From Pseudomonas monteilii (GTDB lineage Bacteria; Pseudomonadota; Gammaproteobacteria; Pseudomonadales; Pseudomonadaceae), in assembly GCA_001534745.1 (NCBI GenBank), contig CP013997.1, positions 2,790,001 to 2,854,000 of the forward strand: a stretch of DNA of 64,000 bases, in the 5' to 3' direction. The notes under the pieces are model-generated. The model did no database searches. It was not told where the DNA came from and was given only the letters and a program-made list of their open reading frames with translations. Each line of letters opens with the position of its first letter. Position 1 is the first letter of the stretch. Positions 1-8,564 of this stretch are shown here, piece after piece. Position numbers and translations under genes: made by a program.

Positions 1-29
1 AACAACACCGGTTTGAGGAAACGCCTCAC
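1..29 (-). CDS. tamB: TamB translocation/assembly module subunit, N-terminal fragment (partial)
   Basis: Only the first nine codons lie in the window. A GTG at 29-27 overlaps the tamA stop TGA in a GTGA arrangement, and the frame reads VRRFLKPVL before the window ends. A basic stretch followed by hydrophobic residues fits the N-terminal membrane anchor of TamB. TamB is the inner-membrane partner of TamA and is usually encoded directly downstream of it with overlapping codons. The assignment rests on position and this short start; nothing of the protein body can be checked here. Confidence 0.5.
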
Positions 30-1777
30 AGTTCAGGCCCCATGGAAAAGTGCAAACGGATCCCGCCGTCATCATCCAGCGCATGGGCCAGGTCCAGGCG
101 CAGCGGCCCGACCGGCGACACCCAGCGCACGCCGACACCGACGCCGGTCTTGAGGCTGGGCAGGTCGAGGCTGTTGAAGGCGTTACCCTGGTCGATGAAG
201 GTCGCGACACGCCACTTGTCGGCCACCTCGTATTGATACTCGGCACTGGCGGCGATCATGTAGCGGCCACCGATGCGGTCGCCGTCGCTGTTCTCGGGCG
301 ACAGCGTCTGGTAGTCGTAACCGCGCACGCTCTGGTCGCCACCGGCGAAGAAGCGCAGTGACGGCGGCACGCTGTGGGTGTAGTCGTTGGTGAAGTTGCC
401 GCCGAAGGCCAGGCGCCCGAGCAGGCGGTGACGGTCGCCGACGGTGGTCAGGCCCTTGAGCAGCACGTTGCCGTACAGCAGGTCAGTGTCCGACACCAGC
501 CCTTCCTTGGCCGCACGGACGTCGAACTGCAGGCGGTAGCCATTGTGCGGATCGATCTTGTTGTCGCTGCGCAGGAAGGCATAGGTCACGCCTGGCATCA
601 GCAGGTTGCTCAACCCGGAATCATCGCCCAACCGGTACTCTTCGCGCTGGTACTTGAGCGAGATCACCCGGTTCCAGCCACTGGGCAGCTTGCTGTGCCA
701 TTCAGGGCCGACTGTGAGCAGCTTGCTGAGCGTATCGGTGCCGGCGATCTCTTCGTTCTGGTAGCCACCGGCAAAGCGCAGCTTGTCGGTCAGCGGCGGA
801 TCGAGTGGCACGTCGTACCACAGACCGACGTTCTGCCGGGGCGCAGACAGTTCTGCTTCCCAGCCATAGCTGTGACCTTGGGGGTTGACCCAATGGCGCG
901 TCCAGTTGGCCCTGCCGCGCGGCCCGACGTCCGTCGAGTACCCCAGGCCCAGGCCCAAGGTGCGTGGCTTGCGGGTTTCCAGCTGGACCTGCACCGGCAC
1001 TTCGTCGTTGACGGCCGCTGCCGGCGAGGCATCGACCCGAACGCCCTCGAAGTAGCCACTGGACTGCAAGTCGTTGTTCAGCTCGGCGATCAGTTGCGAG
1101 TCGTAGGGCGTGCCGGGCGTGAACGAGACCATGCGCTGCAGCAGGTCCTGGTCGAGCGGCGTGTCGCCACCGAAACGCACTGCCCCCAGGCGATAGCGAG
1201 GGCCGCTCTGGTAGACCAGATCGATGTCGGCGACACCGGCACGCGGATCGACCGCCAGCCGCTGCTCGGTGAAGCGACCGCTGAAGAACCCATAGCGCGA
1301 AGCCTGGTTCTCCAATTGATGCTTGGCGTTCTCGTAGTTGCCATGGTTGAGCACCGCGCCCGGACGCAGCCCGGGACCGTCCGGGACGCGGAAACGGTCG
1401 AACGTGCTGGCCGGGCCCTCGACCTTGAGGGTGACATGGCGCAGCCGCACCGGCTCGCCCGGCACGATCTTGATCACCAGGCGCGCCGGCGTGTCCGGCC
1501 CGGCCGCAGGGACCACTTCGCTGTCGATCTGCGCCTGGTAATAGCCCAGTGCCTGGGCCGCCTTGCGCGCCTGTTCTTCGGCACCGCGGCTGAAGCGCGT
1601 CAAGGCCTCTGCGTCCCGATCGCCCAGGCTACCGATGTAGCCTTCGACATTGGACCTGAGCGCCTTGTTGGCGGGTTTGACCTGGACGCGCAACTCGCTC
1701 TGAGCGCTTGCGGCCAGACTGGTGGCCAGCAGCGCCAAGCCCCAGATGATTCTTCCTGTATGCGTCATGCGGGGCAT
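26..1777 (-). CDS. tamA: TamA, outer-membrane translocation and assembly module protein
   Basis: A 583-residue Omp85/BamA-superfamily protein. It starts with a signal peptide (GLALLATSLAASAQ, about residues 13-26). POTRA-like repeats follow to about residue 270 (for example RLRHVTLKVEG and RLGAVRFGGDTPLDQ), then a C-terminal beta-barrel with the family signature RFFAGGDQSVRGY and a final aromatic-rich strand ending in the IRLHFSMGPEL segment. TamA works with TamB in outer-membrane protein or lipid trafficking. The length fits TamA (about 575 residues) and is shorter than BamA (about 790). It lies 45 bp downstream of the GNAT gene on the same strand and overlaps the candidate tamB start. A second ATG three codons in (1768) is equally possible, since neither has a clear ribosome binding site. 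Confidence 0.9.
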   Translation of the reverse strand: MPRMTHTGRIIWGLALLATSLAASAQSELRVQVKPANKALRSNVEGYIGSLGDRDAEALTRFSRGAEEQARKAAQALGYYQAQIDSEVVPAAGPDTPARLVIKIVPGEPVRLRHVTLKVEGPASTFDRFRVPDGPGLRPGAVLNHGNYENAKHQLENQASRYGFFSGRFTEQRLAVDPRAGVADIDLVYQSGPRYRLGAVRFGGDTPLDQDLLQRMVSFTPGTPYDSQLIAELNNDLQSSGYFEGVRVDASPAAAVNDEVPVQVQLETRKPRTLGLGLGYSTDVGPRGRANWTRHWVNPQGHSYGWEAELSAPRQNVGLWYDVPLDPPLTDKLRFAGGYQNEEIAGTDTLSKLLTVGPEWHSKLPSGWNRVISLKYQREEYRLGDDSGLSNLLMPGVTYAFLRSDNKIDPHNGYRLQFDVRAAKEGLVSDTDLLYGNVLLKGLTTVGDRHRLLGRLAFGGNFTNDYTHSVPPSLRFFAGGDQSVRGYDYQTLSPENSDGDRIGGRYMIAASAEYQYEVADKWRVATFIDQGNAFNSLDLPSLKTGVGVGVRWVSPVGPLRLDLAHALDDDGGIRLHFSMGPEL

Positions 1778-1822
1778 GCTACCAGAGCTGAGTACGAGGG
1801 GAAGCCTGACATGTCTGCCAGG

Positions 1823-2473
1823 TCAGGCCTGAGGCACCTCGGCCGACGACGGCAACGGGTGATGGAAGACCCGCTCGCGCACCGGGCCCAGGGCCACTTC
1901 GCCGACCTCCTCGTACCCCTGCTGCAGACAGAAATCGAGGTAATGGGCATTGCCGGTCGCCAGCACGACACCGTGCGAATCGGTATCGTCGGCACACCAG
2001 GCATGGACCGCCTGCAACAACTGCTCGCCGTAGTGCCGACCCTGGAAGCGTGGGTCGATGCCCAGCCAAGGCAGCAGGTGCACCTGAGGGCTGGCCAGGC
2101 AGCCGTTGATCGCCCATTGGTAGTCCAGGTAACGCCGTGTACGTCGCAGCCCCACCCCTGACCACATCCACAAACGCCAGACCCAGCTATCGGTGACACC
2201 CAGCCGACGCAGGGGTGGTGTAATCAAGGCGACGCCTACCAGGTCGTCGCCGACCATCAACCCGAGGGCGGGCAATTGCAGGTAGTAATGCTGACGCACC
2301 CAGGCACGGATCACCGTGCGCAGACGGCGCTCGAAGCCGGGTCGGTCGGCGTCGAGCAGGTGGCCGACGGCCGGCTCCCGGCGATAGGCCTCGAACAGCA
2401 AGGCACGGGTTTCACGGCGATAGCCTCGGTCGAGCAGGCAGAGGCGCGCGGGTGGGGCAATGGTTTCGGGCAT
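1823..2473 (-). CDS. GNAT-family N-acetyltransferase
   Basis: A 216-residue protein with GNAT character. The central segment QVHLLPWLGIDPRFQGRHYGEQLL is the acetyl-CoA binding motif A (Arg/Gln-x-x-Gly-x-Gly/Ala variant), followed by an ATGNAHYLDFCLQQGYEEVGE segment typical of the last beta strand. The substrate is unknown. I chose the start at 2473 because AGGAGG lies 10 bases upstream. A start at 2500 would add nine residues and has a weaker AAGG site. It sits upstream of tamA on the same strand and may be co-transcribed with it. The N-terminal 90 residues (FEAYRREPAVGHLLDADRPGF and after) resemble the Pseudomonas acetyltransferases often annotated next to tamA. Confidence 0.75.
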   Translation of the reverse strand: MPETIAPPARLCLLDRGYRRETRALLFEAYRREPAVGHLLDADRPGFERRLRTVIRAWVRQHYYLQLPALGLMVGDDLVGVALITPPLRRLGVTDSWVWRLWMWSGVGLRRTRRYLDYQWAINGCLASPQVHLLPWLGIDPRFQGRHYGEQLLQAVHAWCADDTDSHGVVLATGNAHYLDFCLQQGYEEVGEVALGPVRERVFHHPLPSSAEVPQA

Positions 2474-2666
2474 GGCGGGCTGGCCTCCTGGCAGCGGCAT
2501 CGTGAGAGCCTTGGAGACTCGCGCAGGGCCAATCGTTCACCCCTGACTCGACCGAAACAGGGCCTGAGTCCATCGAGCCTGGCAGCACCCGTGACCCGGC
2601 GTCGCGCTGGTGAGCCACGCCAATGTCCGTTAGGATCGGCACCTTTTTCTCAGGATGGCCCAGCCC

Positions 2667-3479
2667 ATGAAGATCATCTCGTTCAACATCAATGGCCTGC
2701 GCGCCCGCCCGCACCAGTTGGCCGCGCTGATCGAGAAACACCAGCCCGACGTCATCGGCCTGCAGGAAACCAAGGTCAGCGACGAGCAGTTCCCCTTCGC
2801 CGACATCGAAGCCCTGGGCTATCACGTGCATTTCCATGGGCAGAAGGGTCATTACGGCGTCGCCCTGCTCTCGCGCCAGGCGCCCCTGAGCCTGCACAAG
2901 GGCTTTGCCACCGACGAGGACGATGCACAGCGGCGCTTCATCTGGGGCACCTTCGCCGATGCCGATGGCCTGCCGATCACCATCATGAACGGCTACTTCC
3001 CCCAGGGCGAAAGCCGTGACCACCCCACCAAGTTTCCGGCCAAGCAGCGCTTCTACCATGACCTGCAGCAGCTGCTGGAAGGCCAGTTCACCCCTGACCA
3101 GCCGCTGGTGGTGATGGGCGACGTGAACATCTCGCCGCAGGACTGCGATATCGGCATCGGCCCGGACAATGCCCGGCGCTGGCTCAAGACCGGCAAGTGC
3201 AGCTTCCTGCCGGAGGAGCGCGAATGGATGCAGCGGCTCAAGGACTGGGGGTTGACCGACAGCTTCCGCCACCTGCACCCCGAGGTGAACGACTGCTTCA
3301 GCTGGTTCGACTACCGCAGCCGCGGCTTCGAGGACACCCCCAAGCGCGGCCTGCGCATCGACCTGATCCTGGCCTCCAACGGCCTGTTGCCACGGCTCAA
3401 GGGCGCAGGCGTGGACCTTGAATTGCGCGGCATGGACAAACCGTCGGATCATGCGCCGATCTGGCTGGAGCTGGCCTAA
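2667..3479 (+). CDS. xthA: Exodeoxyribonuclease III
   Basis: A 270-residue EEP-superfamily nuclease that acts as an AP endonuclease and 3'-5' exonuclease in base-excision repair. Motifs are all present: N-terminal [14 protein letters not shown], the metal-binding Glu in GLQETKVSD, the DNA-binding and catalytic segment [13 protein letters not shown], the WFDYRS segment, and C-terminal [10 protein letters not shown] with the catalytic Asp-His. Length matches XthA. An in-frame ATG four codons earlier (2655) exists, but the conserved family start is MKIISF, so 2667 was chosen; a CAGG at 2651 could serve either. It stands alone, divergent from the GNAT-tamA genes, about 100 bp before the PuuR-like regulator. 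Confidence 0.95.
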   Translation: MKIISFNINGLRARPHQLAALIEKHQPDVIGLQETKVSDEQFPFADIEALGYHVHFHGQKGHYGVALLSRQAPLSLHKGFATDEDDAQRRFIWGTFADADGLPITIMNGYFPQGESRDHPTKFPAKQRFYHDLQQLLEGQFTPDQPLVVMGDVNISPQDCDIGIGPDNARRWLKTGKCSFLPEEREWMQRLKDWGLTDSFRHLHPEVNDCFSWFDYRSRGFEDTPKRGLRIDLILASNGLLPRLKGAGVDLELRGMDKPSDHAPIWLELA

Positions 3480-3581
3480 GCCTCATGCCCGAAATCCCTG
3501 CCCTGCGCACAGCGCGCCGTGCGGCGGAGTGTGTTTTAATGCTCCGCCCATCATTTTCGATACCTCTCATCTAAGGCGGCT

Positions 3582-4127
3582 ATGGACACGGGGACACGAC
3601 TCAAGCTGGTACGCGAACGCAGCAACCTGTCGCAACGCGAGTTGGCGCGCCGCAGCGGCCTGACCAACTCGACGATCTCGCAGATCGAGCAGAACCGGGT
3701 CAGCCCGTCGGTCAGCTCGCTGAAGAAACTGCTCGAAGGCATTCCCATGTCCCTGGCCGAGTTCTTCAGCTTCGACGAGCCTGCGCGCGAAGAGCGCTAC
3801 GTGTTCCGCGCCGGCGAGCAGCCGGACCTGGGCCGCAACGGGCTGCGCATGCTGCTGGTCGGCGCCAGCGTCGAGAACCGCCAGATGCGTCTGTTGCGCG
3901 AGCTGTACGCCCCCGGGGCCGACTCGGGCGAGCCGATCGTGCACACCCAGGGTGAGGAGTGCGGGCTGGTCACACGCGGCACGGTGGAGCTGTGGGTCGA
4001 TGGCCAGGTCAGCGTGCTGGGGTCGGGGGATGGTTATTACATCCCCACCACCTTGCCCCACAGCTTCAAGAACATCGGGCCTGACGAGGCCGAGATCATC
4101 AGCGCCAACACGCCGGCGAATTTCTGA
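3582..4127 (+). CDS. XRE-cupin transcriptional regulator, PuuR-like
   Basis: A 181-residue two-domain regulator. Residues 1-65 are an HTH_3/XRE DNA-binding domain (RLKLVRERSNLSQRELARRSGLTNSTISQIE). Residues about 105-178 form a cupin_2 ligand-binding fold (HTQGEECGLVTRGTVELWVDG through GDGYYIPTTLPHSFKNIG). This architecture and the SPSVSSLKKLLEGIPMSLAEFF linker match PuuR, the putrescine-utilisation repressor. No puu catabolic genes are adjacent, so it would act at a distance. An AAGG ribosome site lies 6-7 bases before the ATG. PuuR is a good family call; the actual ligand cannot be read from the sequence. Confidence 0.85.
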   Translation: MDTGTRLKLVRERSNLSQRELARRSGLTNSTISQIEQNRVSPSVSSLKKLLEGIPMSLAEFFSFDEPAREERYVFRAGEQPDLGRNGLRMLLVGASVENRQMRLLRELYAPGADSGEPIVHTQGEECGLVTRGTVELWVDGQVSVLGSGDGYYIPTTLPHSFKNIGPDEAEIISANTPANF

Positions 4128-4192
4128 GAAGGGCCCTCGTGCCTCAGAGGCGTCTGCTTGCTCGTGACAAGGTCTGGTTGCTCACTGCCTGC

Positions 4193-4462
4193 ATCGCGGG
4201 CAAGCCCGCTCCCACACCCATAGCCATACCGCGGCGTTACAGGTTATCGCGGCGCCCACAAGCTCTTTGCGCAGCCATGACTACATCGATGGCTGCAGAG
4301 GTCTGGGTGGGAGCTGGCTTGCCAGCGATAGGGCCCTGCCAGGCGCCGCATGCGGTCGGGCATGTACCCAGTAGAAAAGACAGTTGCTCCCACCTGTTGA
4401 TGCCACGGACTGACAAACGCGTGGAACCGAGACCTGTGGGAGCCGGCTTGCCGGCGATGAGG
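4193..4462. repeat. REP palindrome patch
   Basis: The 436-bp gap between the cupin regulator and the next gene holds three REP-type palindromes and no convincing gene. They are at 4193-4215 (core CGGGCAAGCCCG), 4307-4333 (core GCTGGCTTGCCAGC) and 4436-4462 (core GCCGGCTTGCCGGC). Each has the GGGAG/CTCCC shoulder seen in the arrays near 28 kb and 44 kb. Such elements are common between genes in P. putida. They may end or stabilise the upstream transcript, but that is not shown here. Confidence 0.8.
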
Positions 4463-4563
4463 CCTGCGAAGGCACACCGCCTGACAGGCCTGCCACAAGG
4501 CCGGCTTTCATGTCGGGGCCGCCAGGCTCTCCTCCCAGAAGCGTTTCAACAGGGCGTGTGACG

Positions 4564-4884
4564 ATGCCTCTACCTGATCCAGACTCCCTTCCCGCCCCCG
4601 CCTCGCCACCCCTGACCAGCCGCGAGGTCTGCCAATGGCTGCGCGATGCAGCCCTGGGCACCGCGCACCTGAACGTGCTGACGGCTCATCCAGGCCGCCT
4701 GAGCCTTGCCATCGACGATTGCACACTCGTGCTGCTCAGCGATGAACAACACCTGTCCTGCCTCCAGGCGCGTGACGCGCAAGGCCGTCAAGGCACAGCC
4801 GAGCAGTGGTCCCGCCTTGGCACCGACCCCATCGAGCTGCTCAGCACCTGGGAACGCGCACGGCTCGAACACTTGATCGGGTAG
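4564..4884 (+). CDS. Small conserved-type protein of unknown function
   Basis: A 106-residue acidic protein that I do not recognise. The N-terminus is proline-rich (MPLPDPDSLPAPASPPL). The rest is a compact mixed alpha/beta sequence with TSREVCQWLRDAALG, two short beta-like segments (GRLSLAIDD, CTLVLLSDE) and a final helix SIELLSTWERARLEHLIG-like end. There is no signal peptide, membrane segment or metal-binding motif. A longer in-frame start at 4510 would run back into repeat-rich DNA, so the ATG at 4564 was preferred. Coding character is reasonable (G/C at third positions). It lies alone, between the REP patch and the EPS promoter region. Confidence 0.55.
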   Translation: MPLPDPDSLPAPASPPLTSREVCQWLRDAALGTAHLNVLTAHPGRLSLAIDDCTLVLLSDEQHLSCLQARDAQGRQGTAEQWSRLGTDPIELLSTWERARLEHLIG

Positions 4885-5317
4885 CCGTCGCGCGATAGTC
4901 ACGTCGGCCCTGCCCTGTCTCCAACGAGCTGCCTTGAGTCCCTCACACGACTTCATGGACCTGCTGGCCTCCAGCTCATACCCGTCTACGCCCGCCAAAC
5001 CGTTTCATATTTGAAACACGTCAACCAAGGACCTTCCCCCACCCTCGCCTGCTAAATTTGTCTAAAAAATAAACAACCTTTCAAAAAAGACGTTTTTTTG
5101 ACGATAAAACCAGTTTGTAAGTTGGCGCCTGTTTATTGCGTCCAGAACCCCTCTCTATCAGCAGAAACCCCTATTTTCAGCCACTTACGACCGTTCATCG
5201 GATCGATGACCACGTTCCGTCAAATAAGTTTCACCGCCAAACCCCCGTTTCAGAAGGGTTTGATGGCAAAGAGCCTTAATCTGACCCGGTGTAATCCCCG
5301 CTTAACATGCCATTCAT

Positions 5318-5348
5318 TTGACGCAAAGCCGACAAGCTGCGCTATAAA
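5318..5348 (+). promoter_or_regulatory. Candidate sigma-70 promoter of the exopolysaccharide operon
   Basis: The 522 bp between 4885 and 5406 contain no recognised gene and are much richer in A/T than the rest of the window, with homopolymer runs around 5060-5100. Near the operon a TTGACG at 5318-5323 is followed after 19 bp by TATAAA at 5343-5348 (18 bp if read as CTATAA). This would give a leader of about 50 bases before the ugd ATG at 5407. The remaining upstream 400 bp probably hold regulator sites, but I see no defined operator. Confidence 0.35.
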
Positions 5349-5406
5349 GAATTTCACACAGTCAGTTCGCCCTTTCCTTCAATCCTTCAATGCGAGGCAC
5401 GCCGAC

Positions 5407-6759
5407 ATGGACGTGAGCGTATTTGGCACCGGCTACGTCGGTCTTGTACAAGCAGCCGCCCTGGCAGACGTCGGGCACCGAGTCCTGTGCGTGGACATCG
5501 ACACGCACAAGATCAACCAGTTGAGCATGGGGGTACCGCCGATCAGCGAGCCCGGTCTGCCCGCCATGCTCGAGGACAACATCAAGCAGGGTCGCCTGCT
5601 GTTCAGCACCCAGGCCAGCGACGCGGTCGCCCATGCCGAGCTGATCTTCATCGCGGTCGGCACCCCGCCCGACGAAGATGGCTCGGCCGACCTGTCCCAC
5701 GTGCTCGAGGTGACCCGCCAGATCGCCCAACTGATGGAGGCCGACCGTACGCTGATCTGCAAGTCCACCGTGCCGGTCGGCACCGCCGACAAGGTGCTGG
5801 CCCTGGCCCGCGACGAGTTGCAGGCGCTGGGCAAGGCGCACCTGCAGGTGCGCGTGGTCTCCAACCCGGAGTTTCTGAAGGAAGGCAGCGCCCTGGCCGA
5901 CTGCATGCGCCCGGACCGGATCATCGTCGGCACCCCGGACGAGGTGGCACGCGCGCAGATGGCCGAGCTGTACGCGCCGTTCTGCCGCAATCACGAAAAG
6001 CTCATGTTCATGGACAACCGCAGCGCCGAGCTGACCAAGTACGCCGCCAACGCCATGCTCGCCACGCGCATCAGCTTCATGAACGAGCTGGCCAACCTGA
6101 GCGAGACCCTGGGCGCCGACATCGAGGCGGTCCGTCGCGGCATTGGCTCGGACCCGCGCATCGGCTATCACTTCATCTACCCCGGCTGCGGCTTCGGCGG
6201 CTCGTGCTTCCCCAAGGACATCAAGGCGCTGCTGCACACCGCCGAGCACAGCGGCATGCCCCTGCGCCTGCTGCAAAGCGTCAGCGACGTCAACGACCGT
6301 CAGCGGCACGTGCTGTTCACCAAGCTCAAGCAGCAGTTCGGCGGCCAGCTGGCAGGCAAGTCCATCGCACTGTGGGGCCTGGCGTTCAAGCCCAACACCG
6401 ACGACATGCGCGAAGCGCCCAGCCGCTACCTGATGGAAGCGCTGTGGGCCGAGGGCGCCAGCGTGCGCGCCTACGACCCCGAGGCGATGGATGAATGCCG
6501 GCGCCTCTACGGCTACCGCGACGACCTGCACCTGTGCGCCACCCGTGACGACACCTTGCAGGACGCCGACGCCCTGGTGATCTGCACCGAGTGGAAGAAC
6601 TTCAGGGTGGTCGACTTCGCCCTGCTGGCCACCAAGCTGCGGGCCAAGACCGTCATCGACGGCCGCAACCTGTACAACCCCGAGCACCTGGCCGCCCAAG
6701 GCCTGCACTATGCCGGGATCGGCCTGCGCCAGCTCGCCCCGCAAGGTGTCGCCTCGTGA
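5407..6759 (+). CDS. ugd: UDP-glucose 6-dehydrogenase
   Basis: A 450-residue enzyme that oxidises UDP-glucose to UDP-glucuronate with two NAD+. It begins with the Rossmann motif FGTGYVGLVQAAALADVGH. The central helix region carries FLKEGSALADCMRPDRIIVG. The catalytic cysteine is C267 in GCGFGGSCFPKD, and the C-terminal UDP-binding domain includes LWGLAFKPNTDDMREAPS. The frame is open for another 309 bases upstream, but that stretch is A/T-rich and unlike the enzyme, so the ATG at 5407 is the start. It is the first gene of the EPS operon; its stop overlaps the GTG start of the epimerase by 4 bp. Its product feeds the next enzyme and implies an acidic polymer. Confidence 0.95.
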   Translation: MDVSVFGTGYVGLVQAAALADVGHRVLCVDIDTHKINQLSMGVPPISEPGLPAMLEDNIKQGRLLFSTQASDAVAHAELIFIAVGTPPDEDGSADLSHVLEVTRQIAQLMEADRTLICKSTVPVGTADKVLALARDELQALGKAHLQVRVVSNPEFLKEGSALADCMRPDRIIVGTPDEVARAQMAELYAPFCRNHEKLMFMDNRSAELTKYAANAMLATRISFMNELANLSETLGADIEAVRRGIGSDPRIGYHFIYPGCGFGGSCFPKDIKALLHTAEHSGMPLRLLQSVSDVNDRQRHVLFTKLKQQFGGQLAGKSIALWGLAFKPNTDDMREAPSRYLMEALWAEGASVRAYDPEAMDECRRLYGYRDDLHLCATRDDTLQDADALVICTEWKNFRVVDFALLATKLRAKTVIDGRNLYNPEHLAAQGLHYAGIGLRQLAPQGVAS

Positions 6760-7820
6760 AGGTCCTGGTCACCGGCGCGGCCGGTTTCATTGGCGCGCAT
6801 ACCACGCTGCGCCTGCTGCGCGATGGCCACGAGGTCATCGGCCTGGACAACTTCAACGACTACTACGACCCTGCGCTCAAGACCGCGCGGGTGCGCTGGA
6901 TCGAAGCGCAGGTCGGCCCGTTCGCGCTGCACACGCTGGACCTGGCCGACCGTGATGGCGTGGCCCGGCTGTTCGCCGCCGAGCGTCCGGACGTGGTCGT
7001 GCACCTGGCGGCGCAAGCCGGGGTGCGCTACTCGCTGCAAAACCCCCAGGCCTACGTCGACAGCAACTTGTGCGGTTTTCTCAACGTGCTCGAAGGCTGC
7101 CGCCGCAACCCGGTGCAGCACCTGCTGTACGCCTCGTCCAGCTCGGTGTACGGCGCCAACCAGAACACACCCTACCGTGTGCAGGACGGCGTCGACCACC
7201 CGCTGTCGCTGTATGCCGCCACCAAAAAGGCCAACGAGGCCATGGCGCACAGCTACAGCCACCTGTTCGGCATCCCCTGCAGCGGCCTGCGCTTCTTCAC
7301 CGTCTACGGCCCCTGGGGCCGTCCGGACATGTCGCCGATCCACTTCGCCCGCTCGATCAGCGAGGGTCGGCCGATCCAGCTGTTCAACCAGGGCCGTCAC
7401 CAGCGCGACTTCACCTACATCGATGACATCGTCGAAAGCCTGGTGCGCCTGATCCCGCATCCGCCGGTGGCGCGCCCCGACTGGACCCCGGCCCAGCCGG
7501 ATCCGGCCAGCAGCCAGGCACCGTGGCGGCTGTTCAACATCGGTGGGCAGCGCCCGGTGGAGCTGATCGACTACGTCGCCCTGCTCGAGCACCACCTGCA
7601 GCGCGATGCGGTGATCGAGCTGCTGCCCCTGCAGCCGGGCGATGTCCTGGCCACCTGGGCCGATGCCAGCGCCCTGGAGCAGGTGACCGGCTTCACCCCA
7701 CGGGTTTCCCTGGACGAAGGGCTCGGGCGCTTCGTCGCCTGGTTTCAACAGTACTACGCGCCAGGGGTCGGCCAAGATCCGACGTTCGGCGAGCAGACCG
7801 ACCATCGGAGGCTGGCATGA
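6756..7820 (+). CDS. UDP-glucuronate 4-epimerase (NAD-dependent epimerase/dehydratase)
   Basis: A 354-residue extended short-chain dehydrogenase. The start is a GTG in a GTGA overlap with ugd, giving VKVLVTGAAGFIGAHT, the NAD-binding GxxGxxG. The segment LDNFNDYYDPALK is typical of the CapI/UDP-glucuronate 4-epimerase branch. The active site has SSSSVYG and the catalytic pair Y153/K157 in YAATKK. It would interconvert UDP-glucuronate, made by the upstream enzyme, and UDP-galacturonate. A UDP-glucose or UDP-HexNAc 4-epimerase is possible, but the NDYYD signature and the ugd neighbour favour the uronate enzyme. The 3' end overlaps the sugar transferase gene by 4 bp. Confidence 0.85.
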   Translation: MKVLVTGAAGFIGAHTTLRLLRDGHEVIGLDNFNDYYDPALKTARVRWIEAQVGPFALHTLDLADRDGVARLFAAERPDVVVHLAAQAGVRYSLQNPQAYVDSNLCGFLNVLEGCRRNPVQHLLYASSSSVYGANQNTPYRVQDGVDHPLSLYAATKKANEAMAHSYSHLFGIPCSGLRFFTVYGPWGRPDMSPIHFARSISEGRPIQLFNQGRHQRDFTYIDDIVESLVRLIPHPPVARPDWTPAQPDPASSQAPWRLFNIGGQRPVELIDYVALLEHHLQRDAVIELLPLQPGDVLATWADASALEQVTGFTPRVSLDEGLGRFVAWFQQYYAPGVGQDPTFGEQTDHRRLA

Positions 7821-8563
7821 CCGGACCGGCAAAAAGCATGACCCTGGAAAGGCTCACACATGACAAGCGCCTGGACCCGGCGCATCGCCAGCGCATCGAC
7901 GCGGCGATCCACATGCAAGGGCGCGGCTGGCTGACCGGGCGGGCCGGTGGGCGTGCCTGGACCCTGTCGCGCACCAACCGCGTGCTGTCGTGCCTGGGCG
8001 CGCTGCTCCTGCTGCTGGCGATCTCGCCGCTGCTGCTGGTGGTGGCCGTGCTGGTCAAGCGCAGCAGCCCGGGGCCGGTGTTCTTCGTGCAGAAGCGCAC
8101 CGGCTACCGGGGCCGCACCTTCGGCATGTTCAAGTTCCGCACCATGGTCGCCAACGCCGAGGCGTTGAAGGACTCGGTGCGCCACCTGAACAAGCATGGC
8201 GCCGACGCCATCGACTTCAAGATCGACAAGGACCCGCGCGTCACCCGCATCGGCGCCCTGCTGCGCCGTACCAGCCTCGACGAGCTGCCCAACCTGCTCA
8301 ACGTGGTCGCCGGTGACATGCGCCTGGTCGGCCCTCGTCCGACCTCGTTCAACGCCTACCGCTACGAGGACGCCCACCTGGCCCGGCTGAGCATCTACCC
8401 CGGCATGACCGGCCTGTGGCAGATCTCCGGACGCAGCGACATCGACTTCGACCAGCGCGTGCAGCTGGACCTGAGCTACATCCACGAACAGAGCTTGATG
8501 CTGGACCTGAAGATCCTGCTCAAGACGCCTTTCAAAGTCTTCAGCGGCCACGGAGCAAGTTGA
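7817..8563 (+). CDS. Undecaprenyl-phosphate sugar phosphotransferase (EPS-initiating)
   Basis: A 248-residue bacterial sugar transferase of the short, single-membrane-helix class. A helix at about residues 58-80 (LGALLLLLAISPLLLVVAVLV) is followed by the catalytic domain with the family blocks SSPGPVFFVQKRTGYRGRTF, MFKFRTM, RTSLDELPNLLNVV, GDMRLVGPRP and YPGMTGLWQISGRS. It transfers the first sugar-1-phosphate to undecaprenyl phosphate at the inner membrane. It is shorter than WcaJ/PssY because it lacks the four N-terminal helices, and so resembles monotopic PglC/WbaP-core enzymes. The start ATG sits in an ATGA overlap with the epimerase stop. The ATPase gene follows after one base. Confidence 0.92.
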   Translation: MTGPAKSMTLERLTHDKRLDPAHRQRIDAAIHMQGRGWLTGRAGGRAWTLSRTNRVLSCLGALLLLLAISPLLLVVAVLVKRSSPGPVFFVQKRTGYRGRTFGMFKFRTMVANAEALKDSVRHLNKHGADAIDFKIDKDPRVTRIGALLRRTSLDELPNLLNVVAGDMRLVGPRPTSFNAYRYEDAHLARLSIYPGMTGLWQISGRSDIDFDQRVQLDLSYIHEQSLMLDLKILLKTPFKVFSGHGAS

Positions 8564-8564
8564 G

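Noticed and set aside
374..2161. A 595-residue open frame antisense to tamA
   Set aside because: It is a shadow produced by the high third-position G/C of tamA and the GNAT gene; it has no ribosome site and a composition (Val/Gln/Ala-rich) typical of antisense frames.
5098..5406. 103-codon N-terminal extension of UDP-glucose dehydrogenase
   Set aside because: The region is A/T-rich non-coding-looking DNA; the enzyme's Rossmann motif begins right after the ATG at 5407 as in all homologues.
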